Shown: one piece after another, positions 8,175-17,089 of the stretch
How positions within the stretch are numbered: position 1 is the first letter of the stretch
Layout of the letters: each line of letters opens with the position of its first letter
NCBI RefSeq assembly: GCF_002343915.1
Contig: NZ_NETK01000001.1
Location: 1,178,001 to 1,242,000, forward strand
Direction: 5' to 3'
From: Nannocystis exedens
GTDB lineage: Bacteria; Myxococcota_A; Polyangia; Nannocystales; Nannocystaceae
DNA: 64,000 nt
Translations under genes and position numbers: made by a program
Notes under the pieces: generated by a model
The model's database searches: none
What the model was told of the DNA's origin: nothing
Seen by the model: the letters and a program-made list of their open reading frames with translations, nothing else

Positions 8175-10088
8175 ATGACCGACATCCTGGCCTATCTCGA
8201 GCGCCACCAGCAGAAGGAGCTCCTGCGTCTTTTGACCTGCGGCAGCGTCGACGACGGCAAGTCGACCCTGATCGGCCGGCTCATGCACGACACGCGGGCG
8301 ATCTACGAGGACCAGCTGGCGGCGATCCGGCGCGACAGCGTGCGCCAGGGGACCACCGGCGGCGAGCTCGACCTGGCGCTCCTCACCGACGGCCTGCGGG
8401 CCGAGCGCGAGCAGGGCATCACGATCGACGTCGCCTACCGCTACTTCAGCACCGACAAGCGCAAGTTCATCATCGCCGACTGTCCCGGGCACGAGCAGTA
8501 CACCCGCAACATGGCGACCGGGGCCAGCACCTGCCAGCTCGCCATCATCCTGATCGACGCCCGCCACGGCGTCATGCCGCAGACGCGGCGGCACAGCTAC
8601 ATCTGCAGCCTCCTCGGCATCAAGCACCTCGTGGTCGCGGTCAACAAGATGGACCTCGTCGGCTTCGACGAGGCTGTCTTCGAGGACATCCGGCGCGCCT
8701 ACACCAACTTCGCCGCCGGCCTGCAGATCCACGACATCACCTTCACCCCGATCTCCGCCCGCGACGGCGACAACGTCGTCGAGGCCAGCACGCGCATGCC
8801 GTGGTACCAGGGCCCGCCGCTGCTGGCCCACCTCGAGACCGTCCACATCGCCAGCGACCGCAACCTCCGCGACCTGCGCCTGCCCGTCCAGCTGGTCCTG
8901 CGGCCCAGCCACGACTTCCGCGGCTTCGCCGGCTCGATCGCCTCCGGCGTCCTGCGCGTCGGCGACGAGGTCGTCGTCCTGCCGTCGCGCGCGCGCTCCA
9001 CCGTCAAGCGGCTCGTCACCTTCGACGGCGACCTCGAGGAGGCCCACGCGCCGATGGCCGTCACCGTCGTCCTCGCCGACGAGGTCGACGTCAGCCGCGG
9101 CGACGTCATCGTCCGCCCCGGCGGCGAGCCGCAGCAGGCCAGCGAGGTCGAGGCGATGGTCGTGTGGATGGACGAGCGGCCGCTGGTGCGCGGGCGCAGC
9201 TACCTGATCAAGCACAACACGCGCACCGTCCCCGGCGAGCTCGAGGCCGTGCTGCACCGCGTCGACGTCGCCACCCTCGAGCGGCGGCCGGCCGACAGCC
9301 TGGCGATGAACGAGATCGGCCGCTGCGCCCTGACCCTGCACCGCCCGCTCAACTTCGACCCCTACACCCTCAATCAGGCCACCGGCGGCTTCATCATCAT
9401 CGACCGCACCACCAACGGCACCGTCGGCGCCGGCATGTTGTGCGATCGCGGCGACCGCAGCGGCGCCGCCGACCCGTGGGCCGCGCCCGGCGTCGACGAG
9501 GGCGGCCGCGACCATGGCAGCGCGATCACCCGCGAGGCCCGCGAGGAGCGGTTCGGCCAGCGCGCCGTCACCCTCCTGCTGACCGGCCTGCCCGGCTCCG
9601 GCAAGGCCACCCTCGCCTACGCCCTCGAGCAGCGGCTGTTCGCCGCCGGTCGGGCCGTCACCGTCCTCTACGGCCCGGCCATGCGCCGCGGCCTCGCCCG
9701 CGACCTCGGCTACGGCGCCGACGACCGCAGCGAGAACCTGCGCCGCTCCGCCGAGGTCGCGCGCCTGTTCAACGAGGCGGGCTTGATCTGCATCTGCGCC
9801 TTCGTCGCCCCACACGAGGCCGTGCGCGCCCGGGCCAAACAGGTCATCGGCGAGGGCCGCGTGCTCGAGGTCCACCTCTCCGCCCCGCTCGACGTCTGCC
9901 GCGGCCGCGACCGCACCGGCATGTACGCCCGCGCCGAGGCCGGCGAGATCAAGGCCTTCCCCGGGATCAGCGCCGCTTACGAGGCCCCGGTCGCCCCCGA
10001 CCTGGTCCTGCCGACCCACGAGCTCGGCGAGGGCGCCTGCGTCGACGCGCTGGTCGAGCTGCTGCGCTCCCGCGGCGCGATCGGCTGA
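8175..10088 (+). CDS. cysN/cysC: Sulfate adenylyltransferase subunit 1 fused to a degenerate APS kinase
   Basis: 637 aa. Residues 1 to about 450 form the CysN GTPase of ATP sulfurylase: P-loop GSVDDGKS (23-30), DCPGH (102-106), NKMD (157-160), then two beta-barrel domains. Residues about 455-637 align with APS kinase (CysC), keeping [20 protein letters not shown] and the overall length. Two key sites are changed: the P-loop reads GLPGSGKAT with Ala478 where Ser/Thr binds magnesium, and the expected LDGDN reads LYGPA (498-502). I infer that the kinase half is weak or inactive and may be regulatory. The partner CysD is at 3017-3922. ATG 8175 matches the family start. Confidence 0.93.
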   Translation: MTDILAYLERHQQKELLRLLTCGSVDDGKSTLIGRLMHDTRAIYEDQLAAIRRDSVRQGTTGGELDLALLTDGLRAEREQGITIDVAYRYFSTDKRKFIIADCPGHEQYTRNMATGASTCQLAIILIDARHGVMPQTRRHSYICSLLGIKHLVVAVNKMDLVGFDEAVFEDIRRAYTNFAAGLQIHDITFTPISARDGDNVVEASTRMPWYQGPPLLAHLETVHIASDRNLRDLRLPVQLVLRPSHDFRGFAGSIASGVLRVGDEVVVLPSRARSTVKRLVTFDGDLEEAHAPMAVTVVLADEVDVSRGDVIVRPGGEPQQASEVEAMVVWMDERPLVRGRSYLIKHNTRTVPGELEAVLHRVDVATLERRPADSLAMNEIGRCALTLHRPLNFDPYTLNQATGGFIIIDRTTNGTVGAGMLCDRGDRSGAADPWAAPGVDEGGRDHGSAITREAREERFGQRAVTLLLTGLPGSGKATLAYALEQRLFAAGRAVTVLYGPAMRRGLARDLGYGADDRSENLRRSAEVARLFNEAGLICICAFVAPHEAVRARAKQVIGEGRVLEVHLSAPLDVCRGRDRTGMYARAEAGEIKAFPGISAAYEAPVAPDLVLPTHELGEGACVDALVELLRSRGAIG

Positions 10089-10097
10089 CGGCGCCGA

Positions 10098-10129
10098 CCT
10101 GTCCCTTGTGACCTGCCCCAACGGACAGG
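10098..10129. repeat. 14-bp-phased palindromic array, 2 units
   Basis: CCTG 10098, CCTG 10112, CAGG 10126; it begins 9 nt after the cysNC stop. Confidence 0.8.
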
Positions 10130-10153
10130 CTCGCCGCCTGCCGGCGATCCTGC

Positions 10154-10159
10154 TATCCT
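10154..10159 (+). promoter_or_regulatory. Likely -10 hexamer TATCCT, near-leaderless
   Basis: GC-TATCCT stands 6 nt before ATG 10166, directly after a phased array. Confidence 0.45.
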
Positions 10160-10165
10160 GAGAGC

Positions 10166-10744
10166 ATGGTCGATCCCGGCTCGCCCGTCCTCCCGAGTCA
10201 CAGCGCCGCCCTCGGCCTCACCCTGTTCGCCGCCATCGCCCTGCCGATCGTCGGCGACGCCAGCGTGCTCGACTGGCTGCTGGCGATCGGCGCGCGCGAC
10301 CCGATCGCCGCCGTGTTCGGCCTGCTCACCTTCGGGTCGCCGTTCCTGTTCGGCCTCGCCGTCGCCGTCGCCGGCCTCCTGCGCGATCGCGAGCGAGCCG
10401 CGCAGGTGATCGCGGTCCCGCTCTCGTTCCTCCACGCCGTCCTCGTGCTCCACGCCGCCGCGCTCGTCCAGGCCCCGCGCGTCCCGCTGCGGCTGTCGTT
10501 CATCGGCTTCACCGCGGTCGCCTGCGTCTATTACCTCTACGCCAAGGCCGAGGCCGACGCCTCCGACCGCCCGCTCGGCCCGCGCTGGCTGACCCGCTGG
10601 GGCGGCGTCGTCTTGACCGGCGTCACCCTCTGGCTGCACTTCCAGACCTTCGGCCAGCGCCCGTTCGGCCTCGCCCTCCACGTCGCCCTCGCGGCCGCGT
10701 TCCTGCTCGCCGCCACCACCCCGCGCGAGTCGCCGACGCACTAG
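10166..10744 (+). CDS. Polytopic membrane protein, unknown
   Basis: 192 aa with about five or six hydrophobic segments: roughly 12-35, 45-70, 85-105, 110-128, 145-160 and 170-186, separated by short Arg-containing loops. No family motif, signal peptide or catalytic pattern is recognised. It stands alone, with its own TATCCT box and no close neighbours on either side. Confidence 0.65.
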   Translation: MVDPGSPVLPSHSAALGLTLFAAIALPIVGDASVLDWLLAIGARDPIAAVFGLLTFGSPFLFGLAVAVAGLLRDRERAAQVIAVPLSFLHAVLVLHAAALVQAPRVPLRLSFIGFTAVACVYYLYAKAEADASDRPLGPRWLTRWGGVVLTGVTLWLHFQTFGQRPFGLALHVALAAAFLLAATTPRESPTH

Positions 10745-11185
10745 CCGCCGCGAGCAGCCCTCGCCGGTCGGGTTCATAACCGCGTTGCGCATCGGCCACC
10801 GGCCCGACGCCCTCCGTCCTCGCGCGCGAGGACGGCTCGAATCACGACGGTCCCAACCCGGCCCCGCGACCCGCGAGCCCCGGCGCGTGGGGCCGACGAG
10901 CGACGCGAGCCGGCGCGACGACCCGGCGAGTCCTCGCATTGCCGTCGTGGCCTCGCGCCGGGCGACGGTCGTCACATTCGTCAATGCTGTGATCCGGATC
11001 GCAGAATCAGCGCCCTGAATTGCGGCCTGTCGCAGGCGCTTCCCCCGCGGCGCGGACGCCCCGCCGTCGTCGCATGTCCCCGAGGACGCCTCCGAGATCG
11101 CCGCGAGCCGGGCGCAGGGCCGTCCGTCCGCCGGTCCGTTGCCTCACCGCCGCCTACCGCCATTCGCCGCCCGGTGGTTCGTTCG
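10745..11185. other. Intergenic region, nothing recognised
   Basis: 441 bp of GC-rich sequence without a convincing gene, RNA or phased unit. The long overlapping open frames here lack family-like sequence. Confidence 0.3.
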
Positions 11186-11191
11186 TATCTT
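11186..11191 (+). promoter_or_regulatory. Likely -10 hexamer TATCTT, near-leaderless
   Basis: TATCTT ends 7 nt before ATG 11199 and helps to fix that start over the in-frame codon at 11139. Confidence 0.4.
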
Positions 11192-11198
11192 CGGTTGC

Positions 11199-12842
11199 AT
11201 GTCGCGTCGCGTCGTCTTGCTGGTGGCCGCCTCCTTCTCGTGCACCAGGCCCAACCCGCTGTTTGCCCTCTCGGAGGGCGATCCGTCGTCGGAGGCCGAC
11301 GACGACGACGAACCGGCGAGCGGTTCCGGCGGCGACACGGCCGGCACCGGCGCGCCCCCGACCGGCGGCCTCGTCACCACCGACGGGCCCGCCGGCACGA
11401 CCGACGGCGATCCGACCGACGCCCCCGTCGACCCGACCGAGGGGCCGCCCGACCCCGGCAGCACGAGCTCGACCACCTCGGCGGTCACCGACGGCAATGA
11501 CACCTGCACCAGCGATTGCGGCGACTCCGGCGACGATTGCCTCGACGACGTCGAGTGCTCCGGCAAGCTCGAGTGGCTGCGCCGCAGCGGCGACGCCGCG
11601 GTCCAGCAGGCCACCGACGTCGCCGTGCTCTCCGACGGCAGCGTCGTCGTCGTCGGCAATTTCACCGGCGAGCTCGGCACCGCGCCCGACGTGATCACGG
11701 CCACCACCGATCCGCTCGAAGGCGACGCCTTCATCCTGCGCCTCGACCCGGGCGGCGAGCAGGTGTGGATCCGTTCGCTCGCCGGCGCCGGCCTGCAATC
11801 GGCCAGCGCCGTCGTCGCCCTGTCCGACGATCGGATCGCCGTCGCCGGTCGCTTCGCCGGGCAGCTGATGCTCGACCCGCACCAGGTCGACGGCGTCGGC
11901 CCGAACCCCGCCTTCGTCGCCGTCGTCGACCCCGACGGCGCCTCGTCGGTCCTCCACGTGTTCGGCGGCGACGACGTCGCCGCCCTCGACCTCGCCGTCG
12001 CCCCGGGCGACGACCTCGTGGTCGTCGGTCGCTACGACGGCGACATCCTGATCGGCGCCGACAAGTCGACCAGCAACGCGCGCGACCTGTTCGCCGTCGG
12101 CCTCGACCCCGTCGCCGGACCGACGTGGAGCTGGCTGCCGCACTCGACCGCCGATCAGACCGCGCACGCCGTCGCCGTCGCGCCCACCGGCGACGTGTTC
12201 ATCGGCGGCGAGCTCGAGAGCGGCCTGGAGATCGCAGACATCAACCTGTTGGGCCAGGGCCTCGACGGCTTCATCGCCGGCCTCGACGTCGAGGGCGTCC
12301 CGCAGTGGGGCGCGCAGATCGGCGGACCGGGGGACGACCGCGCGCGCGCCCTCGCGGCCGCGCCCGACGGCAGCTTCGTCGTCGCCGGCGTCCATAGCGG
12401 CGGCCTCGACTTCGGCGAGGGCTCGCTGCCCGATCCGGGCGCCGGCAAGCTCGGCGGCTACATCGCCGCCTTCGACGCCGAGGGCGGCCTCCGCTGGGCC
12501 CGCAGCGGCTTCGTCCTCGGCGCCGAGCCGCCGGGCATCGCCGTCGACGGCACCGGCCGCGTCGTCGCCTACTTGCCGCTCGGCGACCAGCCGATCGACC
12601 TCGGCGGCGGCCCGCTCGGCGACGCCCCCGGCGCGCTGCTCGTCAAGCTCACCAGCGCCGGCAACTTCGTGTGGGGCCGTCCGCTCGTCGGTCAGGTCGC
12701 GACCGCGGGCCCCGGCCTCGGCGTCGGGCCTGCGGGCGAGATCGCGATCGCCGGCGGCTTCGACCCCGAGCTCGCGCACGACCCGCTGCAGGTCGTCTCC
12801 GCCGGCCTGCTCGACGTCTACGCCGGCCGCTTCCTCCCCTGA
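11199..12842 (+). CDS. Secreted lipoprotein with propeller-like repeats
   Basis: 547 aa from ATG 11199. A short N-terminal hydrophobic stretch ends in a weak lipobox (AASFSC), then an Asp/Thr/Pro-rich linker to about residue 105 and two Cys pairs (CTSDC, CLDDVEC). The rest is a series of repeats of about 45-50 aa of the form VAVLSDGSVVVVGNFTGEL, VVALSDDRIAVAGRFAGQL, VAVAPTGDVFIGGELESGL, typical of beta-propeller (SBBP-like) surface proteins of myxobacteria. A related protein is encoded at 52483-54021. Function is unknown; expected location is the outer membrane. Confidence 0.75.
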   Translation: MSRRVVLLVAASFSCTRPNPLFALSEGDPSSEADDDDEPASGSGGDTAGTGAPPTGGLVTTDGPAGTTDGDPTDAPVDPTEGPPDPGSTSSTTSAVTDGNDTCTSDCGDSGDDCLDDVECSGKLEWLRRSGDAAVQQATDVAVLSDGSVVVVGNFTGELGTAPDVITATTDPLEGDAFILRLDPGGEQVWIRSLAGAGLQSASAVVALSDDRIAVAGRFAGQLMLDPHQVDGVGPNPAFVAVVDPDGASSVLHVFGGDDVAALDLAVAPGDDLVVVGRYDGDILIGADKSTSNARDLFAVGLDPVAGPTWSWLPHSTADQTAHAVAVAPTGDVFIGGELESGLEIADINLLGQGLDGFIAGLDVEGVPQWGAQIGGPGDDRARALAAAPDGSFVVAGVHSGGLDFGEGSLPDPGAGKLGGYIAAFDAEGGLRWARSGFVLGAEPPGIAVDGTGRVVAYLPLGDQPIDLGGGPLGDAPGALLVKLTSAGNFVWGRPLVGQVATAGPGLGVGPAGEIAIAGGFDPELAHDPLQVVSAGLLDVYAGRFLP

Positions 12843-12879
12843 GCACGGACGCACTATGCTGCCCCTGATAAGCCCCCTC

Positions 12880-13530
12880 ATGAACGACCTCGCCGCGACC
12901 TGGAGCCGCTGGAAAGAGGAGACCTTCGGCTCCGGCTATCACATCTGGCACGAGGGCCTCGACGTCGCCGCCGTCACCGGGCTCAAAGGACAGACGCGCG
13001 CCCGGGCCCTCGCCATGCTGCGGCTCGGCCGCTCCCTCGGCGACGACCACGCCTTCGAGGCCCTCGCGGCCATGGGCGACGCGGCGACGATCGCCGCCAT
13101 GCGGGCCCGGCTCGACGCCGGCGACCCCTTTTTCCCGCCGGCCACGCGCGTGCGGTTCGCCCGGATCCTCCACCGCATCAGCCCCGACCCGCGGCTCGCC
13201 GAGCACCTCCTGGCCGTGCTCCGCACCACCTGCTCCAAAGGACAGCCGTGGTCCCCGCGCATCGACGCCGCCTTCGGCCTGCGCGAGTTCGCCGGCCCGG
13301 CCGACGAGGACGCGCTGCTCGCCGCCGTCGCCGATCCCCACTATCTCGTCCGCTACCACGCCTGCGAGTCGCTGCTGCACCGCTGGCGCGCCGGCCGGCG
13401 CCGGCTCACCGACCACCCGGCCCTGTTCGAGCTGATCCGCGGCCCCGACGACGAAGCGTCGACCCCCGGCGACCTCGCCCGCTACGCCGAGGCCCAGCGG
13501 CGCCTGCGAGCCCTGGCCGCCCGCCATTGA
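12880..13530 (+). CDS. HEAT-like repeat protein
   Basis: 216 aa from ATG 12880. The protein is alpha-helical with repeated helix pairs such as RALAMLRLGRSLGDDHAFEAL, RARLDAGDPFFPPATRVRFAR and DEDALLAAVADPHYLVRYHA, which resemble HEAT/PBS-lyase repeats used in protein contacts. No enzyme motif is visible and there is no signal peptide, so it is cytoplasmic. An upstream in-frame ATG at 12856 is possible, but it lies inside a TATGCT box (12855-12860), so I prefer the later start. A phased unit lies inside the gene at 13229-13246. Confidence 0.6.
   Translation: MNDLAATWSRWKEETFGSGYHIWHEGLDVAAVTGLKGQTRARALAMLRLGRSLGDDHAFEALAAMGDAATIAAMRARLDAGDPFFPPATRVRFARILHRISPDPRLAEHLLAVLRTTCSKGQPWSPRIDAAFGLREFAGPADEDALLAAVADPHYLVRYHACESLLHRWRAGRRRLTDHPALFELIRGPDDEASTPGDLARYAEAQRRLRALAARH
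13229..13246. repeat. Single palindromic unit inside a gene
   Basis: CCTG 13229 and CAGC 13243 frame a CTCC-N2-AGGA-like core; it encodes TTCSKGQP in the HEAT-like protein. Confidence 0.6.
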
Positions 13531-13536
13531 CGGGCG

Positions 13537-15903
13537 TCAATAATCGAGCCGCAGCCCCAGCGACGGGAAGATCGGCAGCCCGAAGCCGCCGACCGTGTCG
13601 CGGAAGTCATAGCTGTACACGTACATCTCGATGTTCTGGTGGTTGTACACGTTGAGCACGTCGAGATACGCGAGGAAGCTGACGCGCTTGTAGATCCACC
13701 GCCGGTCGACGCGGAGGTCGAGCTGGTGGAAGGGCGGGAAGCGGGCCGAGTTCTGCAGCCCGCGGATCGGCAGGTACCCGCCCTCGTACTCGATCGACCC
13801 GATCACCGGCGTGTACGGCTGCCCCGACACCAGGCGGAAGCGGCCGCCGATCTGCCAGCCGCGGCCGAGCTTGATCGACGCCACGATCGTCAGGTTGTGC
13901 CGCTGATCGAAGTCCCCCGGGCGGCGCCCGCCGGGGTCGCCGTATTGCGGGTCGAACCGCAATTGGCTGTGCATCAGCGTGTACGCCAGCCAGCCGTACA
14001 GCCGCCGCGTCAGCGGCTTGCGCAGCAGCAGCTCGAGCCCGTACGTGCGCCCGTACGTCAGCCGCGTCGGGAACCCGCCGAGGCTGAGCGGCGGGTTCGC
14101 GTTGTCCTGGTCGCGGTAGAACGCCGTCGCGTCGATCGTCATGTCGGCCGGCAGGTCGTGCGACGCCCCGGCCGACAGCTGCAGCGCCCGGATCACCCGC
14201 AGCGAGTTCTGCCCGGGGATCACCGCGAACGCCGGCTCGAAGTTGGCGAAGTACGCCGGCAGCACCACCTGATTGGTCCCGATCTGGCCCGAGCTCGGCA
14301 CGATGCGCGCGTCGACCCCGAACTCCGACAGGCGTGATTGCGAGTACAGGCCCGCGCCGAAGCGCACGCGCCAGCGGTCGCTCACCTCCCACAGACCGTT
14401 GAGCCGCGGGTCGAGCGCGAACGCCCGCTCCGACCCGACCGCGAACGCCGACGCGCGGAACCCCGGCACCAGCAGCAGCGACCCCAGGCGCAGCCGCCCC
14501 GACGAGTAGAGCCCCAGCCACGTCTGCTCCCCGCGGGCCGACTGCTCCGGCGGCGGCCAGCTGACTCCGTCGGGCACCTGCCCGCGGGCGCGGTAGTGGT
14601 CGACGATCAGGTCCGCGCCGACGATCAGGTCGAACCGCTTCGACATCGACCGCTGCAGCTCCGCCCGCAGCGAGCCGACGTAGTCGCGGCGGAACTGCTC
14701 GCGCTCCTCCACCTCGATCAGCTGACGGCCGACGTCGAAGCGCAGCGCCGGCGACACCATCGCCGACCACGCCCCGAGCTTCTGCCGGTACGTGAAGTCG
14801 ACGCGGTGGAAGCTCGAGCGGTAGTCGATCGCGTCGGTGAACCCGCCCTCCTTCTCGTAGTCGCGGAAGCGGAAGCGGATCCGGTCGCCCGCCCCGATCA
14901 CGCGGGCCGAGATCGACGCCCCGCGCTTCAGCGGGAAGTCGACCATCGCCTGATAGTCGTAGTACGTCGGCAGCACCGTCCCGTTCGAGTCGGTGATCGA
15001 CATGAACGCCCGCAGGCCCGCGTCCACGTAGCCGCGCTGGGCCCCGACGATGAACGACCCGCGCTTGCCGAGCGGCCCCTCGACCAGCGCGCTCGCGGCC
15101 CGCAGGTCGACCCCGATGTGCCCGTGGACCCCGTCGCGTCGCCCGCGGCGCGGCTCGATCACCACCATCCCGCCCGACGCGTTGCCGTAGCGGCTGTCGA
15201 AGTTGCCCGGCACGAAGTCGAGGCGCTCGATGACGTCGGCCGGCACGACGCTCGCCAGCGCCAGCGCGTGGAAGGCCCGCGGCACCGGGTGCTCGCCGAT
15301 GAACACCCCCGACTGCAGCGGGCTCGCCCCGCGCAGCACCAGGAGCCCCAGCCCGCCCGGCGTGCGCGCCACCCCCGGCAGGTTCTGCAGCGCCCGCAGC
15401 GGGTCGCCCTGGCTGCCGGGCATCGTCGCGATCTCCTCCCGCGACAGCGACCGCGCCCCCGCCTCGGGCCGCTTCTCCGTGGTGTTGCGGACCACCGTGC
15501 GGTACGGGTTCCACTCGGTCGGCCGCGGGAACAGCTGCCGCTCCGTCGTCGCCCGCCTGCGGATCTCGATCGTCTCCGCGAGCCGCTCGAAGCCCGGCGC
15601 CGCGATCACCACCTGCACCTTCCCCGGCGGCAGGTCGACCGCGAGTCGCCCGGCCGCGTCGGTCTCGATCGCCGTCGTGAAGCCGCCGGCGCCGACGATC
15701 ACCACCCGCACCTCGGCCAGCGCCGTGCGCAGCCCGGCCGCCCGCACCCGCGCGCGCAGCGTCCCGCAGTCGTCGCGCCCGGCGCACGGCTCGCTGACCT
15801 GCGGCGGCGGCCGCGGCGGCCGCGGCGACGGAGCCGCCTGCGCCTCGAGACATGCTCCCAAGTACATGGCCAGGGCGACATGTCCTTGGAACCACCTCCT
15901 CAT
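13537..15903 (-). CDS. TonB-dependent outer-membrane receptor
   Basis: 788 aa. A signal peptide of about 23 aa leads into a carboxypeptidase-like beta-sandwich (about 50-130, with GRLAVDLPPGKVQVVI), a plug domain (EEIATMPGSQGDPLRALQNL, VLRGASPLQSGVFI) and a beta-barrel ending SLGLRLDY with an aromatic last residue. Such receptors take up large substrates using TonB energy; the ligand is unknown. The start ATG 15901-15903 overlaps the stop of the upstream lipoprotein gene (ATGA), showing translational coupling. The signal peptide is encoded by a 14-bp-phased palindromic array (15837-15896). The HEAT-like gene ends just past its stop on the other strand. Confidence 0.88.
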   Translation of the reverse strand: MRRWFQGHVALAMYLGACLEAQAAPSPRPPRPPPQVSEPCAGRDDCGTLRARVRAAGLRTALAEVRVVIVGAGGFTTAIETDAAGRLAVDLPPGKVQVVIAAPGFERLAETIEIRRRATTERQLFPRPTEWNPYRTVVRNTTEKRPEAGARSLSREEIATMPGSQGDPLRALQNLPGVARTPGGLGLLVLRGASPLQSGVFIGEHPVPRAFHALALASVVPADVIERLDFVPGNFDSRYGNASGGMVVIEPRRGRRDGVHGHIGVDLRAASALVEGPLGKRGSFIVGAQRGYVDAGLRAFMSITDSNGTVLPTYYDYQAMVDFPLKRGASISARVIGAGDRIRFRFRDYEKEGGFTDAIDYRSSFHRVDFTYRQKLGAWSAMVSPALRFDVGRQLIEVEEREQFRRDYVGSLRAELQRSMSKRFDLIVGADLIVDHYRARGQVPDGVSWPPPEQSARGEQTWLGLYSSGRLRLGSLLLVPGFRASAFAVGSERAFALDPRLNGLWEVSDRWRVRFGAGLYSQSRLSEFGVDARIVPSSGQIGTNQVVLPAYFANFEPAFAVIPGQNSLRVIRALQLSAGASHDLPADMTIDATAFYRDQDNANPPLSLGGFPTRLTYGRTYGLELLLRKPLTRRLYGWLAYTLMHSQLRFDPQYGDPGGRRPGDFDQRHNLTIVASIKLGRGWQIGGRFRLVSGQPYTPVIGSIEYEGGYLPIRGLQNSARFPPFHQLDLRVDRRWIYKRVSFLAYLDVLNVYNHQNIEMYVYSYDFRDTVGGFGLPIFPSLGLRLDY
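15837..15896. repeat. 14-bp-phased array encoding the receptor signal peptide
   Basis: Boundaries CCTG 15837, CATG 15851, 15865 and 15879, CACC 15893. Read on the minus strand it encodes residues 3 to 22 of the TonB-dependent receptor, that is nearly all of its signal peptide. Confidence 0.85.
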
Positions 15904-17024
15904 CGCGCCGCGACCTCGACGCGCAGCCAGGCCGTCGCGGCGCTGCGGTTGTCGGCGAGGACCACGTAGATGTGGTGCGTGCCCGGCTCCTCGGGCGCGC
16001 GCCAGTCGACCTCGTAGCCGGGCCCGGCGGTCAGCTCGAACGGCGCCGGCGTGGTCGAGAACCACGCCGCCCCGCGGACCTCGACGATCTGCGACACCGA
16101 GACCGCCAGCGTGGCCTCGTCGATCGACACCGAGTAGTAGTCCTGCGGCGGCGCCGCCTCGATCAGCGACAGCGCGATCTGGTCGCCTGTCCGAACGGAC
16201 AGGGTCGCCCCGGACTGGGCCTCGAGGAAGTACTCGCCGCCGCCGGGCGCCGGCACCCACGCGGCGAAGTGGGCGATCTTCGGCGCCACGTCGGGCTCGA
16301 TCTGGCTGATCTGCCACGGCAGGTCGTCGGGGGCCACCGGCGACGTCGCCCCCATCGCCGCCCCGGCCACCACCGTGCGCCACGTCGGCCCGACCCGCAG
16401 CGTGCGGACGAACAGCAGGCAGTCGCGCAGCGACGACGACACCGTCTCGAGCGCGTCGGCGCGGCGCAGGCACTCGCGCGTGCTCGGCCCCTCGGGCGTG
16501 CCGGCCACCATCATCACGATCACCCCGTTGCTCGCCGCGCCGACGACGTCGAGCAGCGGCCCGAGCTCGAACGTCGCCGCCGGGCCGGGCCCGAGCGCGC
16601 ACGTCTCCGCCAGGGGCAGCGCGATCGGCCCGCACGGCGGCGCCTCGGCGAGGTCGACCAGTTGGTTGCCGGTGCAGCCGGGGACGCCGCACGCGAACCA
16701 TCGCGGCTGCAGCGCCGCGACGTCGACCGGCCCCTCGGGCCCGGCCACGAACGGCGTCGCGCGCACGCGGTCGCCGGGCATCGCCTCGACCACGGGGCCG
16801 CCGCCGGGCGGCGGGTCCGCGCCCCACGGGCCGCGCTCGATCACCTCGAAGCGCATCGCCAGCGCGTCGGTGTGATCGATCACCCAGTAGGGGCGCTCGT
16901 CGGGCAAGCAGCTCGCGCCGGCCAGCGCCGCCGCGCCGGCGAGGGCCCGGCTCGCCGCAGCCCCGCGGATCGGCGCCGCCGCGCCCGCACGGGCCCGAGA
17001 GCGCAGCGGTGCGCGGAGCGGCAC
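15900..17024 (-). CDS. Lipoprotein coupled to the TonB-dependent receptor
   Basis: 374 aa from GTG 17024. An Arg/Ala-rich N-terminus ends in a weak lipobox (LAGASC, Cys about 39). The mature part has several Cys (CGVPGC, CALGPG, CLRRADAL, CLLFVRTL) and a beta-rich end without a known family. It overlaps the receptor start by 4 nt, so it likely sits with the receptor as a surface or periplasmic accessory for the same substrate. The start codon is uncertain; a shorter version is possible. A perfect-armed palindromic unit lies inside it at 16186-16203. Confidence 0.65.
   Translation of the reverse strand: MPLRAPLRSRARAGAAAPIRGAAASRALAGAAALAGASCLPDERPYWVIDHTDALAMRFEVIERGPWGADPPPGGGPVVEAMPGDRVRATPFVAGPEGPVDVAALQPRWFACGVPGCTGNQLVDLAEAPPCGPIALPLAETCALGPGPAATFELGPLLDVVGAASNGVIVMMVAGTPEGPSTRECLRRADALETVSSSLRDCLLFVRTLRVGPTWRTVVAGAAMGATSPVAPDDLPWQISQIEPDVAPKIAHFAAWVPAPGGGEYFLEAQSGATLSVRTGDQIALSLIEAAPPQDYYSVSIDEATLAVSVSQIVEVRGAAWFSTTPAPFELTAGPGYEVDWRAPEEPGTHHIYVVLADNRSAATAWLRVEVAAR
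16186..16203. repeat. Single palindromic unit, perfect 7-bp arms, inside a gene
   Basis: CCTGTCC-GAAC-GGACAGG: the clearest isolated copy of the unit, encoded within the lipoprotein as TLSVRTGD. Confidence 0.8.
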
Positions 17025-17089
17025 CGGACGAGCCTAACCGCTCAGATTCTCGTTGTCGACCGCGTCCGCCTCCGCGATCCTCCGGCCGC

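Noticed and set aside
12856..12879. Longer start for the HEAT-like protein
   Set aside because: The ATG at 12856 lies within a TATGCT -10-like box; the later ATG 12880 fits better, though not decisively.
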